From: Tetranychus cinnabarinus
Taxonomy: Eukaryota; Arthropoda; Arachnida; Trombidiformes; Tetranychidae
Direction of reading: 5' to 3'
Assembly: GCA_022266195.1 (NCBI GenBank)
Contig: WHVY01000001.1
Coordinates: forward strand, 5,518,001 to 5,582,000
DNA length: 64,000 nucleotides
Part shown: in pieces, positions 1 through 14,326 of the stretch
Layout of the letters: each line of letters begins with the position of its first letter
How positions within the stretch are numbered: position 1 is the stretch's first letter
Program-made: the position numbers and the translations under genes
The notes under the pieces: model-generated
Databases searched by the model: none
Told to the model about the DNA's origin: nothing
The model's input: the letters and a program-made list of their open reading frames with translations, nothing else

Positions 1-3000
1 CTGTCTATTGATTGGTGAAAGGCAAAAAAAGGTAAGAATCACGCAACAACAAGGCAACTCGGTATGAATGTATGAAACTAATCTTGTCATCCTTGCCATC
101 TTTATCACTCTCTGTCATTACCATTATTATCATCACCCTCATCATCATTATATTTCATCTTCATCTTAGCTGAGATTTGTCTTTTTTTTGTTCATGAACG
201 CTCTGAATCATCTTTTCCACATTACGGGTAAACTCATTTTCAATTGCACTTTCACATGCCTCAAGCATATTTCAATATTTTTCATCTTCATTTTTCTTCT
301 TCTTCTTCTTCAATTTTCCATCAACAGCTACTAAAATCTTGATAGCTCAGCTTCCCTTTTTTTACCTAACACCTTATTTTTACCTTTGCCAATTTATCAT
401 TCCCAATGGTTTACAATTCTAGTGGCAATGTAATACTTATTTTTGCCATTACTTTCGCCTTAACTATTATCATTTCTTACGATGAATCAAATTCAATTAA
501 TTTGCTTCCTTTCGTTTAACTTTGAGCAACTCATCTCCCAAAAGGATTAAAAAAAAGTAAGTTCAGAATAGGTTCACAATTAAGGTAAACATTCGCATTG
601 AGTTCATGTGGTTCAACAGAATTACTGATAAAAATAAATAGTTTAGCCAAAATATATTGATCAATATAGTTGTCAGGCATTAACAGAACGATGGCAAGAT
701 AACATTTTCATGGGTTTTCATGGGAAAGGAAACCAGGGAGGAAGAGAGCAAAAAATGTAACAAAAAGATTGGGTTTTCTGGTTAAAAGGTATGGGAATGA
801 AAAGGAGATAATCTGAGTTATTCTGTCAGAACTCCTTTTCATACGGTTCAAAGTTTAATCAGAAAAATTGAGTTTTTTTCTTCTTCTTCTCCTTTCTTTC
901 TTTCCTCCCTGTAATTATAAATAGGAAATTGTTGCAAGTTAATCACAGTTACCAAGTTACTAGTCCTTGCCTGTTCAGGATAATAGGACCAGATGAAAAT
1001 TGGGTTTTGTTAAATGTAAGAAATGGGTTTAATGTAAGATTGACTTGGAAATACGATTGATTAAACAATGAAAATGTAAAGCTATATTCAGATGTAAATT
1101 GACTCAATATTTTTTTTCCTGGATCATTCAATAGTGAGATAGAGATAAAAAAATAGGTAAAGGTTTTGTTGCTTTCGTTCGTGTTATAACCTTCATGTTA
1201 CCATAATAGTAATAATAAGCTTTAGATACTTTTTTTTTGCTTTTGTCACTGATTCACTCACAGGAAATAGGATGAAGATGAAGCTCATCATGAGGGATAA
1301 AATGACGAAAACAGAATCCCCAGGATGATTGTGATTTCACCAAAATCCTATTGATTGATGGTCTGTCAAAAAACAAAACTAAACCTTTCAAAATTTTAAA
1401 CAACAGCCAATGCATAAACTTATTACTCAAAGTACCGTTAATAACGACAACAGTCAGACAAAACAACATTGAAATAATCATAGGAAAAGTTCAATAGTAA
1501 TAGTGATTATTCCGTTTCTGATAAAAAGGCTGAAATTGTTCAACACTTTTTGTTTTTCACTGAAAACAAAAGTGACAAAAGTATAAACAGAAAACAAAAA
1601 TATCATAAACAATGTATTACATTGTTTTAAGAGGGAAAATTGAATCTGATAAAAGAAAAGGATTGAAAAGTTGAAAGAGAAAATGAGATGAAAATTGGAA
1701 GATTTTGGGTGAAAATGAATAAAAAAGAGATTGGAAAACATAATTTTGTATTGGAATTTTCAAATAGCTCAAAATTGGATTGATTATTAATGATTTTTTG
1801 TTCACTTCAATGTATCACAATAAACGAAATGAATGATAATGGCGGCTGTTAACAAATTTTATTTTTTGTTAAACTGACAAATGGATATTGCATGGTGAAA
1901 ACCCGCAAAGGTCCATTAAATTGTTTCAATAAACTGATAACTTTTTCGGTTTTCATCGTTTTTTCTTCTTGTTTGTTTTACCTGAAGCTAAAAAACTCAT
2001 AAGAAGCTTATAAGATTCAATTGAAGAAGCAATAATAAATATGAAAAAATGCTTATTTTTATACAATTATTTTCTGACTTTGGATTCCCTGTATTGTAAA
2101 CAATGGAAACTGTACAGTACAGTTACCCAAAAAAAAGCCCGGAAGCAGTTCTATTTGCTCAGTGCTGAGCCCATTCTTTATAATCTTTAGTAACATGAAA
2201 CTGAATATATATCATGAAAGTGAAAAGAGCAAGTTGAATGTGTGTTTCTTGAAGAGATAAGGAAAAGATGGAGAAAAGTTTACCAAATTTTGTGTTTGAT
2301 TTATTTTCTTCATGATGGTTATACTGTATATTTTACTGAGCAAATTTTATGCTTTTTTTATATATTATTATTGAAAGGAGTTGTTCAATGTTTTTCAATG
2401 GGAATTGAAGATTGCTGGATGCATTAGACTTTTTCTTGTATCATTTTTACTCTCAACTTGGCTTATTGATTTGGGTGAAGAAGAAGAAGAAGAAACTCAT
2501 TTGATAAAGAAGTTCAATTTTATCGTATGAATTAAAAATTACACACTCAACTTACCATGATAATTATGGTAATGTGATGTTAACAATTTTTGTTTCCTTG
2601 TTGCTTATGGATGATAATGCTTTTGATTACTTTCAATTTGCGTAAATGTTTTTAGTTTTGTTTTTATTTTGCTTCCAATTTGCTTGCGTTTTATTGAATT
2701 ATCAAGCATTTCGCTTGGTTAATCAATTAATTTTCACAAACAATTTGCAAAAAATGCTTTTTCTGGTGCATTTGTCCAAACATTGTTTGCAATTCATTTC
2801 AACTGTGCAAAGGTATTTGCATAATTTGTTTAACACTTCAATAGTTGGTGATTAAATGAATTATATCAAAAGCATGATTAGTTGACGATAAAAACAAATC
2901 GTTGAGACATCGTTCATGATAAATTGGCTTTGTTATTTGGTGCTTTTTTGGACAGTTCAATGAGCAACTCAGTTTCATATTTTTGCTGATAAACTTTACA

Positions 3001-6000
3001 AGATTCAAGTTTCAAGTTTAAACAGATGAAAATCTGAACACAAACAAAACGCTTCTTCAAGTCATAAAGGCAATTGAAGTAAGTAAAAAAGGATGAATTA
3101 CAGGGTTTTCATTTTACGAGATTAGTTACAAGTTTTGATGAAAAGATTAAACTTTTCTTGAAATATCTTTTTAAGCTTCACACTGAGTTTCAATTTGAAA
3201 CACTTTGAAATTAGGAAAAGAAAAAACTCAGTCTATGGAAGTTGATGAGTTCAGAGTTTACAGAATCAGGATAAAGCTGTTGAAATTCACATTTGGATCA
3301 TTTTTTTCTCCTTCACTACTTGTCCAGCTTCAATGATTTAAAGCTAAGATTTTGTTCATTTCTTACTCGCTATTCAGTAAACTGATGAACGGATGACATT
3401 GAAGTGTTCAACAATAAGAAAACGTTTTCTAAATAAGTGCAATTCTGATGAATTATTCAATGATTCATGGCAATATGGCTTTTACACGATCATTGAAAAA
3501 AAAATCAATTTCAAGACATTTTTGCATTAAAATGGATGAAACATCGGTTGAATTATCAATCATTTACAAGATTGATTCACTCAAGACGATAATTTATTTA
3601 GAGATTGATTTATGAATCAGTAATAATTTGCTATTAATTAATCAGAGCTGGGAAAAGTGTTCTTTTGTGTTGAATGAAGAGGATGAATCGAGTTGAAATG
3701 CTGTCAGAGGTTTAGAGACAATCTTTGTTTCAAGTGACATTTCACAAATTTAATGATGAAAATACAGAGTAACCTAATGATCAAAGTATTGTCAATCAGT
3801 GAATAAGGTTTTTACTGTGATTTAGTGTGTCTGTGTGTTGGTGATAAAGAATGTGAATTGAAGGGAAGGAACAAAGTGAAGGGTTAAATTAAATGATACA
3901 GTAAAGGAGTTGAAACAATAAAAATTATAATTACAATGGAATCTCATGAATCAGTTGTGACCAGAATAATAGGAAAGGAAGCAAACCTTTTGCATTATTT
4001 GGGAGTCATTTTGAAAGATGAAAAGAAGATGAAAAAAGTTACTTTTGTGATTAAATGTTAAGAAATGGTGATTTGAAAGGGTGATCAGTTAAACTGGCGA
4101 GACAAATTGATTGATTAATCAGAACTGAAATGAACAAAAAAAGGGTTTGGTTGTGTGTTGAGTTTATATTGAAATCGTCATGCGCTCTCATGGGAAGTTT
4201 CACAATGATTCAAACAAATGCATGGAAATGTGAAAATTGATAGAAATTGAAAAGAAGAGAAAAGGTTGAATTTGCAAGAAAAAAAAGAAGCACAAAATGT
4301 ATTGAACAGGGAAAAGTGAAAAAGTCAAAATTGCTTTCAACTGAATAATGAAATTGGCCACAAAAAATTCACCCATTGATATGTGTTGTTGTATTAATGG
4401 CTTATTTGTTTGTTATTTATCAATTGTAAATGAAAATAGTCGTTAAAGATTGAGTAGTCATCAAGTAATCATCCAACAATAGTGATATAATGATCATCAT
4501 CATTACTGGTTATTACACTTATCATAATTATTCATCATTATTAACACTTTCTTAGATCCATCATCATCAATTGCCATCATCATATTATTAGATTCATCAC
4601 AAAATGGTGAAACACTTTTGTTTCTGTTTGTGATCATCATGACGATTATTACTATCATTACTGTTAATACTATCATTGTTATCCTCATCACTCCTTGCAA
4701 CATGTAATCATGAGCAACTCCATGATGACAAGTGAGATAATCAACCAAAGTTGAAACAATTTACCAAAAGTTGAAGGGTCAACTAATTAATGATAAAAAT
4801 GGGAAAATATTGTTTCAGTTTTCAATGAGAGTTTCATTGATCAGGTAATTTGAATCTTTAAATTGCCAATATTAATGTTGCTATTTTTAAACATTATTGA
4901 TCATTATATTTGATCGCTGAATTGATCAATGAAAGTATTGGCTTTGTTTAGGTGGCAAATGATTATTGTGATGAACATGATGGAAATAATTCTCAATTCA
5001 AACATCACCTTAATCGTTTAGAGTGTCTGCGTAAAAGTATGATAATTTTATGGAAATATAACAATTTTTTACTCAAATGAGTTGTAAAAAAGTAAACATT
5101 AAGTTTAACTGTTTACTTTTGTAAAAATGATGAATTGAGCAAAAGGAATCAACAATTAACTAGACAATTGGTGAATCAAATCAACAATTGATGGTAAATT
5201 GATGGAAACAAAAAGACTGAATAAAAGTGAATGAGAAAGCACTAAATTGCCATTGAGAAAGGAATGGAAAATTTAACAATGTAATCAAAATTTCAATGGC
5301 AATGAATCTGTTTTTTAATAACTTGATTAACTTGATTAGTTGAATGGGAAAGAAAAGGGTTTTAACTCAATTTTGGATGAAATTTAGTTGAAACATAATT
5401 TCATGTCTACAATTAATTGAACTAAATTAACATCATGTATCAATGTAATACACAATAGTTTCGTGTAAGACTGAGAAGAGTTGCAATTTACAATTTAATA
5501 TTGAATCAGCAAAAAAACGATTTCAATATTTTCAGTGATTTTCAATGTTCAAGTTGGGGTTCAGTTTGCAAAAAAAGTATCATGGTAATGATCATGTTAA
5601 TGGTTGATGATTCTGCTTGATTGACAATTTGAACTCAATTAATATTTGGCCTGACACTAATAAAAGAGCGAAAAGAAGAAGAGAAAAAAAACAAAAGGTT
5701 TTCACTTTCATGGAATCAACCCAAATTGGCAAATGACTGTTGAAACTGAATCTTGAAAAGCTGATTAATGTCCTTGGCGCATGAAATTGAATCATTCTAT
5801 GGAAAGTGATACTAGCAATGAATTTTCTGTTTTTTTTCTGTTCACTTGTTTCGGTTGTTCTTGTTTTTTTACACTTTATTTTGCAGTCTCTCAGGTCTTT
5901 ATTTGTAGCTTTGTGTTGATTTGGTTGTAATCAAAGTTTACATTGGGAAAACTTAGTTGTGCTCATTTCACCGTTTCATATATTTTTGTTGATTCAAAAG

Positions 6001-9000
6001 TATCTCTGATTATCAAGTTAATTTAATCAACCTTGGCATAGTTTAAAGTAATTGGGGCTCAAATTTATCATTATCAAATAAAACTGTAGACTGTACTCCA
6101 TTTAGATTAAAGTTTAGTTTCATCATGAAAATGATAAAACATTGAACATACCACGTCGAGTTTGATATTTAACATTAATGAGGTAAAGGGAGAGAGAGAT
6201 ATGAAAGGCATGAAAAGGTTTGGATTACAAAGAGTCATCAAATGTTTTTTAATATCATCATCATGCTGATCATCATAATCATCGTTTCCATAATTTTTGA
6301 TCCAAAGTATGGAGACGAAAATATGAAGCGAAATGAATTATGGGAACAAAATGATGGTTAAAAAACAAAAATATAACTAAAAATAATTTTGAAAAGGCAT
6401 AATGAGATAGTGATAATAAATGACAGTTGAACATTAACACAGAGAGAAGTAGGTTTCATATGGAAATAATATATTTATATTACATAATATAATAAATAAA
6501 CATAAAGTTAGTCTCATGGACTGTATGTTATCTGTCACTCCAAAGGGAAAATTATACTTGATATGAGAAATATAAAAGAGGAATGAACAAAACAGATCTT
6601 AAGGGATATTCACAGGGATTTTTTTTTCTTCACCCAACCAGTTTTGGTCAAAGAACAGATACATTTTGTCAAGTTATTACATTGATTATCAAGAGATTTT
6701 CACTTGAATATCTTTACCATTTGAGTGCAAAAAGTGAGTAGGAAAAACGATAAAAAAAAGGCTCGAATATAGATTAGCAAATAATAAGGACAAGATAAAA
6801 TAATAAAATTACGAGTAAATGCTTTCAGGTGATGCAGTTGAAAAGATAGAGGAATTATGGTGAAAATTATGAGTTTATACGTGAAAAGTTGCTTATTATC
6901 TTACATAATCTCTCATTCATTCATTTCCAATGTTATCACATTATCTATGGGAAACTGTATTTCCCTGTTAATCCAATTTACTGAGCAAAAATCGGTTACT
7001 TCAGAAGGTCAAAGCTTAATATCTTGTTCATGTTGCATGGTAAAACTAAATATACAATAATTTTATTTTTGCTCAGTAATAAGGAGCAAAAGGTAAAGTT
7101 ACACTACAAAATGATAACAATAGCAACAGTAATGATAATATCAATAATAGGTAGGTTAATGCTAATCAAAAATCAGAAGTCAATTTTGTGTGTGTTTGTC
7201 AAGGAAAGAGTTACCTTCGTTCATCATCAATATCATGTTTATCAATAAACGGTTGACAAGGTTAAGCAGTAAAAGTATTAACAGGTCTGAATGAGATGAA
7301 AAGAGACGAAATGAATGGGAAAACATGTTCCCATGTACATGATGGCAAAAATTTCATTTCCTTTTATCAATTGACAATTCTTTCAACCTTTTCTCTCAAC
7401 ATTTGTTATACAACATTTAGATATCATTTTTGAGCTACCAAAATATTGTCAATTTCAAACATGATACAAACAAACAGAACGCAAGAAAAAAATATATTCA
7501 AGAGACAAGGTAAGATAACAGAGCAAAATGGTTGACAAAAGGAGTTGCATTAGGAAGAAGAAGAGGAAAAAATAGTTTAATATTAAATAATAATGGTAAT
7601 AAGAAGAGTCTGAAGAGGAGAAGCAAAAATTCAAGTTGAAGATGAAAAAGATAACTTTATGAATGTTCACCTTCAACAAAACAATGTGAAACCATTTGAA
7701 AAGGGTAAACTGATGCAAAAAAAATATAATCAGCAAGACACAAGAAGCTTAAATTGTTCAACATATGTGACAATTTGAAACGGTAAAAATATATTAATAA
7801 AGAAAAATTATTTTATGCTAAATTGGATACTCTTTGGTTGACATTTAAACTACAATACAAAGATGAAATATCATTTGATAATATATATAATATTTCAAGT
7901 GCTCTGAACCCATTATAACATGAAATTTTATTATTGTTAATATTATCATCATTATTATTCACATGCATAATTTTTATAATGATAAGGAAAACAAAATGAA
8001 AAGGATAACTTTCAACCTATTAATTCATGTGTACCTTTTTTTTGTTTCACATTTGTCTTCATCTTTTTTTGGACCTTTTTGCTCGACACTTTTTGCATTA
8101 TAATGAACATTTTTTTTATCGTTATTATGGCTTTTGCCATTATAATCTTTATCAGTTCATGGTTCAAAGGATTCAGTAGGAAAAGATTAAAAGGAATGCA
8201 GAAAAAATGGACAAGTTTCAGTGTTGAAACTTTTCGTTTTTTCTTTGCTTCATCGTTAATTGAGAAACCAGAAATTGGGTTTTCACTTGTAATGTCAATT
8301 CTGGACAATATCTAACATCTAACCTTAACCTTGTGAAATTTTATACTTGAGTGTGTTTATAATGGAACTGAGTTTATGAAACTCGCCTGAAACTTCTACT
8401 GTTACTCTTGTTGCTGCTTTCAACTTGAATGATTTTGAAACGAAAATTAATCATCATATTTTTCATTGAAAAAAAGGGTTCATTTTGAAATTTGTTTTTT
8501 CTCTACTCAATAATGTTGCATACAACACACATTTATACAGACAGACTTATCGTAAAGATAATCAATTTTGCTATCAAACTGTTCGATGAAAACATAATGT
8601 ACTTTTTTTCACACTTATTGAGCCATGGAAAATAATTTAATGGAATAAATTCACCTAAAAATAGACTAATATTTTTGCTTTTTGCTTTGATATTAATATG
8701 TACTTTATAATGGGTTTCGTTTTGTTTCGTTTTTTCATTCACTTCTTTACCCTTCAACGTATTACTTTACATGGTAAAGAAGTAACGAGTAATTGTAACT
8801 TATGTACCTACAATTTAGTAAAACATAATCATAGATAATTTGTTGTTTAGAGTTAATACTTGAATCGCATCTTGATTATGTTTCAACATGTTATAACATG
8901 AATAAATATTGGATTAACCTCATTACAAGTTAATCAAGTTAAGCTTCCCTTTGGTAAGGAGTTTTTGTATATATACGGTAAATTGTAAAGTCATTTGAAA

Positions 9001-9363
9001 TAGACAAAGAAAGAGTATTATTAATTTGGGAATAATTTTTCACTGATTTTTATTGATTTTGCCTTTTGGTGGAACAAGTGATTTTTAATTGTTTCATATG
9101 AAAAGGGAAAGAATCTTTCATAATATATAATAACTGACTGTGAAAGAAAAACATTTTCCTTGAAAAGACTGTGAAGATGGTAAAATCAATATTGTCTAAT
9201 GTGGTAACAAAAGCATTTTTTTCTACTCCTGTCTACTTAAATAAGTATTTTTAGTCTACTTTTTTATTATCACTCAAGAGATACACATTTTAACATACTT
9301 TTCTTTGCCTTTTGATATTTTTTTTGAGGGAAAAAAAGGTAATGCCAGAAAAGCGCAACTTAC
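1..9363. other. No recognisable gene; probably long first intron of the adenylate cyclase
   Basis: No open frame in this stretch shows a recognisable domain, and the translations are short and low in complexity (Phe/Ile/Leu/Asn rich, as expected from AT-rich noncoding DNA). The cyclase exon on the minus strand at 9364-10254 ends in a clean donor pointing into this region, so at least part of it should be that gene's intron. I saw no exon with cyclase catalytic-domain character here, so the remaining exons probably lie beyond position 1. Simple ATC/ATT-rich repeats occur near 110-150 and 4490-4690. Confidence 0.5.
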
Positions 9364-10254
9364 CTGATAATATAATAAGTTATCCGTAATCGTGAAGGAG
9401 GAGGAAGAGGAGGAGGGTGTTAAAAGTGGAATTGTATGCAAAGATGCCATTGCAATTGAAAGAATGCACACAATTGTTAATCTTAACGGGTATATTACAT
9501 AAATTGAAAAGGTGTAAAGTAAAAGAAATGCTAGACTATCACTTGGTTGCCTAGGTTGTGAGAAAAGGGTAACATCACAGATGATATGGGCTATGAAAAT
9601 AAGCCACACTATAAAGGGTACAATTGTCCACATACGTTGTTGTCCCCCTTTCCGGAGTAATCGTTTAGATAATGAATGGGATGAGGTTGATGTGGATGAG
9701 GATGTTGATGATGATGGAGAAGATGAGGTGACATGATGAGGATCAGTTGAATAATTGATAGGTTTACTTTGGATTCCCCATTTACATGTCCACAAATAGA
9801 TGAGGCAAGTGAGAACAAGTGTTGACAAGAGGACAATTAATTGGGGTAGCTTGCTTGGCGTGTAATGTATTGAATAAAGAGATAGAAGGAGAAGATTAAC
9901 AATTAGCGTAATTGATAGTAAGGTGGTAAAATCGGTCCTTTTCTCATTGGCATAATATTCCCGGTATAATCCTTCAGCACCTTTATCAGCAAATGCAAAT
10001 TGAACACAATGGGGAAGGTAACGTTGAAGTCCACTTTGATCAATTGACAGGTCAGCTTCACGCTGGAGAAGTAAAGATGATGTATCTCGACCATTGGTGG
10101 TTTCACGTTTAATCGTTGACTTGCACTCCGATTTACCATATTCAGGTCGACCATTAGTTGCCAATAGCCCAGTCTGTGGGCTGGTCATTCGAAGCTCCAT
10201 CATCCACTTTAACTTCTCCTCTCCATTAGAAGAGAATTTCTTTTTCATTTTCAT
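9364..10254 (-). CDS. Transmembrane adenylate cyclase, N-terminal exon (partial)
   Basis: First coding exon (297 codons) of a membrane adenylate cyclase, which makes cAMP from ATP at the plasma membrane under G-protein control. It begins ATG at 10254 and ends in a CAG/GTAAGT donor at 9364/9363 in phase 0, so the protein continues beyond this exon. The segment LPHCVQFAFADKG..LYREYY followed by five hydrophobic stretches (about residues 107-130, 137-160, 207-230, 238-256 and 258-280) matches the cytosolic N-terminus and first six-helix cassette of animal cyclases. A Ser/Thr-rich insert of about 25 residues sits between helices 2 and 3. It resembles ADCY3 in the LYxxYY region and ADCY2-like enzymes in helices 4-5, so I do not assign a subtype. 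The C1 and C2 catalytic domains are not in this window. It lies head to head with the ABHD11-like gene, 275 bp apart. Confidence 0.75.
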
Positions 10255-10529
10255 TCAATTTGAATCTGTTTTAGATCTCAATACAAGGGACTCAATCCAA
10301 ATCACTGGATCCCTTCCAATGGACTCATTATTCTTACCTTGTGCTGCTATCTATACATTTTTTCAAATACCCTTACCAGCAGTTGCTTGCTACTGTTTTC
10401 AGATGGCAGTAGCAATTTTATCCTTTTCGGTTTTCAATTGTTTACAATTTATTTTATTAATTTCACACTCAATTAGTTTTAATTTTTGGTTAAAACATTG
10501 TTTGTTGTAGCCTTTGGTTATTGGTGATC

Positions 10530-11617
10530 ATGGTTCGATTAATAGCTGGCATGTGCCGATCTAACAGTAAGTGTGTTTTGAGGCAATTTCATTTCAATTT
10601 TTGTCATTCCTTGTTAATGTTAATTGTTATGATTATGGTTGTTTCTTTCTGCAACTTTCATAGTTCTCACCAATCTTCATGGATTCAATAATTTATTTTC
10701 ACCCAGGTTCATGTCAGATCTTCCAGCTCCCGTTAAAATTGGTGCCTTTAAATATGAACCACGTTTTCTTGATGTTAATAAAGATCCAGTTTTAATTTAC
10801 CATGGACTCTTTGGTAGTCGTAATAACTGGAAAAGTCTGTCAAAAGCTATTGCAGAAAAAACGAATCGGGTTGTTCTTCCTCTCGATGTTCGTAATCATG
10901 GTACAAGTGGTCACTCATTAGAAATGAGTTACCCTGCTATGGTGTCTGACGCATTGGAAGTAATGACAAATAAGAAAATAAATAGAGCAACGCTTATTGG
11001 CCATAGCTTAGGAGGTAGAGCCTTTATTCAATTCGCTTTGACAGTTCCTGAAAAGGTTGAAAAATTAGTTATCGTTGATGTTGGAATGAAAAGACCTCAA
11101 GTACCAGCATCACATCATATCGAATATATTCAAGCAATGGGAGAAGCTTTGAAGGATATTCCACCAAATTCTAGTCGTTCTGAAGCTAAGAAAATTGTCG
11201 ATCATAGACTTAAAAGTGCTGTTATAGTAAGTATGCTCAAAGATTATTGTTAAAAATTAATATCCATTACTTTGTTATCTCTTTTACTCTTAGGATCCTT
11301 TCATTAGAGGTTTTCTCCTTTTAAATCTTGTGGAAACTGAATCTGGTCAAATTGCTTGGCAATTAAATTTGGATGCATTAGAAAAATCGTTAAACGAAGG
11401 TGTAATTGACACAATGTCAGTTGAAGGAATGTACAATGGACCAACATTATTGATTTATGGAAGTAAATCAGAGTATGTGGATGAAGATCAAATTAACAAA
11501 TTAGCTGAACATTTTCCAAATTTGCAAACACAATGTATCAAAGATGGAACTCATTATCTCCATGTTGAAAAAGCTTCTGAATTTTTGAAATACGCTACGG
11601 AATTTATCAATCTTTAG
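10530..11617 (+). CDS. ABHD11: ABHD11-like alpha/beta hydrolase
   Basis: Three exons: 10530-10566, 10664-11226 and 11294-11617, giving 307 aa with consistent phases. The fold is an alpha/beta hydrolase of the ABHD11 group, in animals mitochondrial serine hydrolases linked to the 2-oxoglutarate dehydrogenase complex. Visible hallmarks are LIYHGLFGSRNNW (oxyanion region), LDVRNHGTS, the nucleophile elbow GHSLGG, and a C-terminal HYLHVEKASEF carrying the catalytic His; the acid is probably in the RPQ/VDVG or YVDEDQ region. The N-terminus (MVRLIAGMCRSN, then Arg/Phe-rich) is compatible with a mitochondrial presequence. The start is the first ATG of a short exon ending in GTAAGT; starting at the later Met before SDLPAPVK would lose about 28 residues. 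A poly(A) signal AATAAA is at 11687-11692. Confidence 0.85.
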
Positions 11618-11686
11618 TTTTAAAGAAATTTTCATCTCTCTCGCTTTACCTGTGTAAATTATAATTCAAGAAATATTGTCAAAAGT

Positions 11687-11692
11687 AATAAA
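11687..11692 (+). terminator. Poly(A) signal of the ABHD11-like gene
   Basis: AATAAA lies 70 bases after the stop codon, in AT-rich DNA and before the next gene's ATG at 11876. Confidence 0.6.
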
Positions 11693-11875
11693 ATGTTTTA
11701 TTATTAATAATTTATTATCCACTTTATGTTGCAGAGGGCGCTTTGACTGCAGCTGAATTTAAATGCTACTGTGAAGGTAGTTTTAGTTTGACAAAGTCAT
11801 GGATTGTTAGTTGTTTAATTCAGTTTGTGCTTTAATCTAATCATAATAATCGACAACTAAGATTCGAAATTAAAC

Positions 11876-13926
11876 ATGGTTGTCACCGATCCTACTAACT
11901 ACTTGCAATTAAACAAATGGATGAGTTGTCTACCCAATAAATTGCAGCATACTCCACTTAATTTAATTTCAATCCCAGGTAAGTCAATTTTTACTAGAAC
12001 AATATTTTTCTTCGTTCATGTTACCTTTCCCTGCCAACAATCTCTATTAATTTATTTTCCCCTTTTCGTGATAACCAATATTTCCTCTCTTTCAATATAA
12101 ACTCTTAACCATTGTTCCAACAATGAATTTGAGCCATTCATAGGTATACTTAACTAATTATTGGCTTTCTTTCAATTTCAATCTCACCAGTGAGATCAAA
12201 TTTACTTTAATATATTTTATCCCAATATACATAAAGTGTACTACAAAAACATGATAGCAACAATAAACTAGAACAAATCCTTGCTTTAGATCTTTTCCCT
12301 TTTTCTTTTCCCTTTGTTTGTCCTTTTCTTTTATTTTCTGCAAATAATCATTACCTTTTCATTGATTTTTCATTATTTTTCCATAAATTGCCACTAATTT
12401 AGCATTGATGTATTTTCTGTTGATCTATTTGTTTAATTCATCAGTACTCCATACCAGCTGACTAGCTGGACCTCAGTATTCGCCTCTATTTTAAGATGGA
12501 CACACTTGCCACATTTAATTTGTGATTTATGTGTTCATCCATTTTTAAATGTCCAACTGTGTGTTTGATATTCAGTGATAGCAACTGGGCCAAGGTCTGA
12601 TAAACTTTTCGGTTATTACATTCTTATCCAACAATATTTAATTACTTAATGATGAAGGTTATCTTGCGTTTTAAACTACAAAGTTACTCGATAATGGTCT
12701 GTCAACAAGTTTACTGTTTGCTTTTCTGACTGTCAATTAATTTATCTCAAAATTATGAACAGTATCATTCAAATCTGTCAAGTTTCAATTGATTCTTTTA
12801 AGAAGGATAAGCAGTCTTCAATATTTGTTTAGTGAATCTAAAAAACGGCTTATATTTCCAGTGAATTATCTACACTGAGTGAATTCATGCGATAAGTTTA
12901 TGGCTGTTGCAAGATACGACATAAGGTGTAACTTGTTTTTGTTTGACTGTCCCTGACTCATTTCATTACTTAAACAATGACTCTTTCCAATTGATTGATT
13001 GTTGTAATATATTTCAATAAATCCTCAACTAATATTATATTTGGCTTCATTTTGCAGGTTCTCACGATTCCGCTTCCTATTCTCTAAGACATGGGCGAGG
13101 TTTGGCACCAGACAGATCATGGGATGGAGCATTCACTGCAATCCATTTGTTTCCCAAGTTGACTGGACGTTTTGTGATCAAAAAATGGTTCAAAACACAA
13201 AGGGTTGATGTTCTTGATCAACTCAACCATGGTGTACGATATTTTGACCTTCGTGTTGCCTCTGATCCTTGTGATGGTGATCTCTACTTTGTTCATGGGT
13301 TGTATGGTGATAAGATAATCTCATTACTCAGACCTATGCGAGATTTTTTGGATGAAAACCAACAAGAAATTGTTTTTCTTGATTTTCAACATTTCCACCA
13401 AGTATCCCATGCTCAACATCATATTCTGATCAATGGATTGATCCAATTGTTTGGCAGTAAAATTTGCCCATATGTTAAATATCGACGTATTGAGGAACTG
13501 ACTTTAGCCGAAATGTGGTCTAAAAAATATCAGATTATTATCTTTTACCGTGATGATGATTTAACTGGAAGATATAATGAACTTTGGCCTGGTTCTATGT
13601 TACTCAATCCTTGGGGAAACACAGCTTGTCAGTCAAAATTGATTCCTTTCTTGTGGTCAGGCCTATCATCCCGTCCCATGGATAAATTTTATGTCCATCA
13701 GGCCATTTTATCTCCATCCAAAGCTTTAGTGATTCGCAATATTTGCAACAATCTTTATTCACGCCTTTCGAAAAATGGAAATCAGAAAATTGAAGAATGG
13801 CTTTTGGAAGTTAAAAAGACTAATTTCAAACCCAATATAATTATGGTTGATTTTGTTGATTACAGTGATTATATTTTGGCAAAAAGGACTATTTTAATCA
13901 ATTATGACTATCTTGATATGCGATGA
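11876..13926 (+). CDS. PI-PLC X domain-containing protein (PLCXD-like)
   Basis: Two exons, 11876-11978 and 13058-13926, separated by a 1.08-kb intron; 323 aa, the usual size for PLCXD proteins. The exon junction recreates the motif IPGSHDSASY, which holds the first catalytic His of the X domain. RYFDLRVA (substrate and metal site in the family) and FVHGLYG (second His) follow, then FLDFQHFH and a C-terminal MVDFVDYSDYIL. There is no Y, C2, PH or EF-hand domain, so this is the short PLCXD type, not a receptor-coupled PLC. Its likely role is cleavage of phosphatidylinositol or a related lipid, inferred from family only. It follows the ABHD11-like gene on the same strand after about 260 bp and converges on the L1-domain gene. 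Confidence 0.88.
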
Positions 13927-14326
13927 TAAAATGTTTACCATAATATTTGCTTGTTATTTTTTATATCATCTACTTAGGATATCATTAATTTCCAACAATA
14001 TCAATTATTATTGTTAATTTTATTGCTGTACAAATGCATGTGTATATTTAGAAATACTATCATATTAAACGATCTTTTTTTCTCGCTGATTAATAAAATT
14101 GTTTCTGAAATTTAATTTCAAGCTGCAATTCTGAAAAACAATGAATAATGGATTTAATGGAATGCATTAAGCTATGCTGTGTAAAATTACTTCATGTGTG
14201 GTAGACTAATCATCTTAAACATTGATTCACGACCGTAAATCCGCTTTTGAAATCTTTGCAATAACTTGATAGTTGACAATTTAGACAAAACCAATTTATT
14301 AATTATGCTTAAAAAGATCAATACAA

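Noticed and set aside
2242..2427. Short open frame upstream
   Set aside because: It begins at a non-ATG codon and has no recognisable feature; typical of random AT-rich sequence.
10094..10510. Plus-strand open frame of 138 codons
   Set aside because: It is antisense to the adenylate cyclase exon over half its length and otherwise low in complexity; it is a shadow of the real minus-strand frame.
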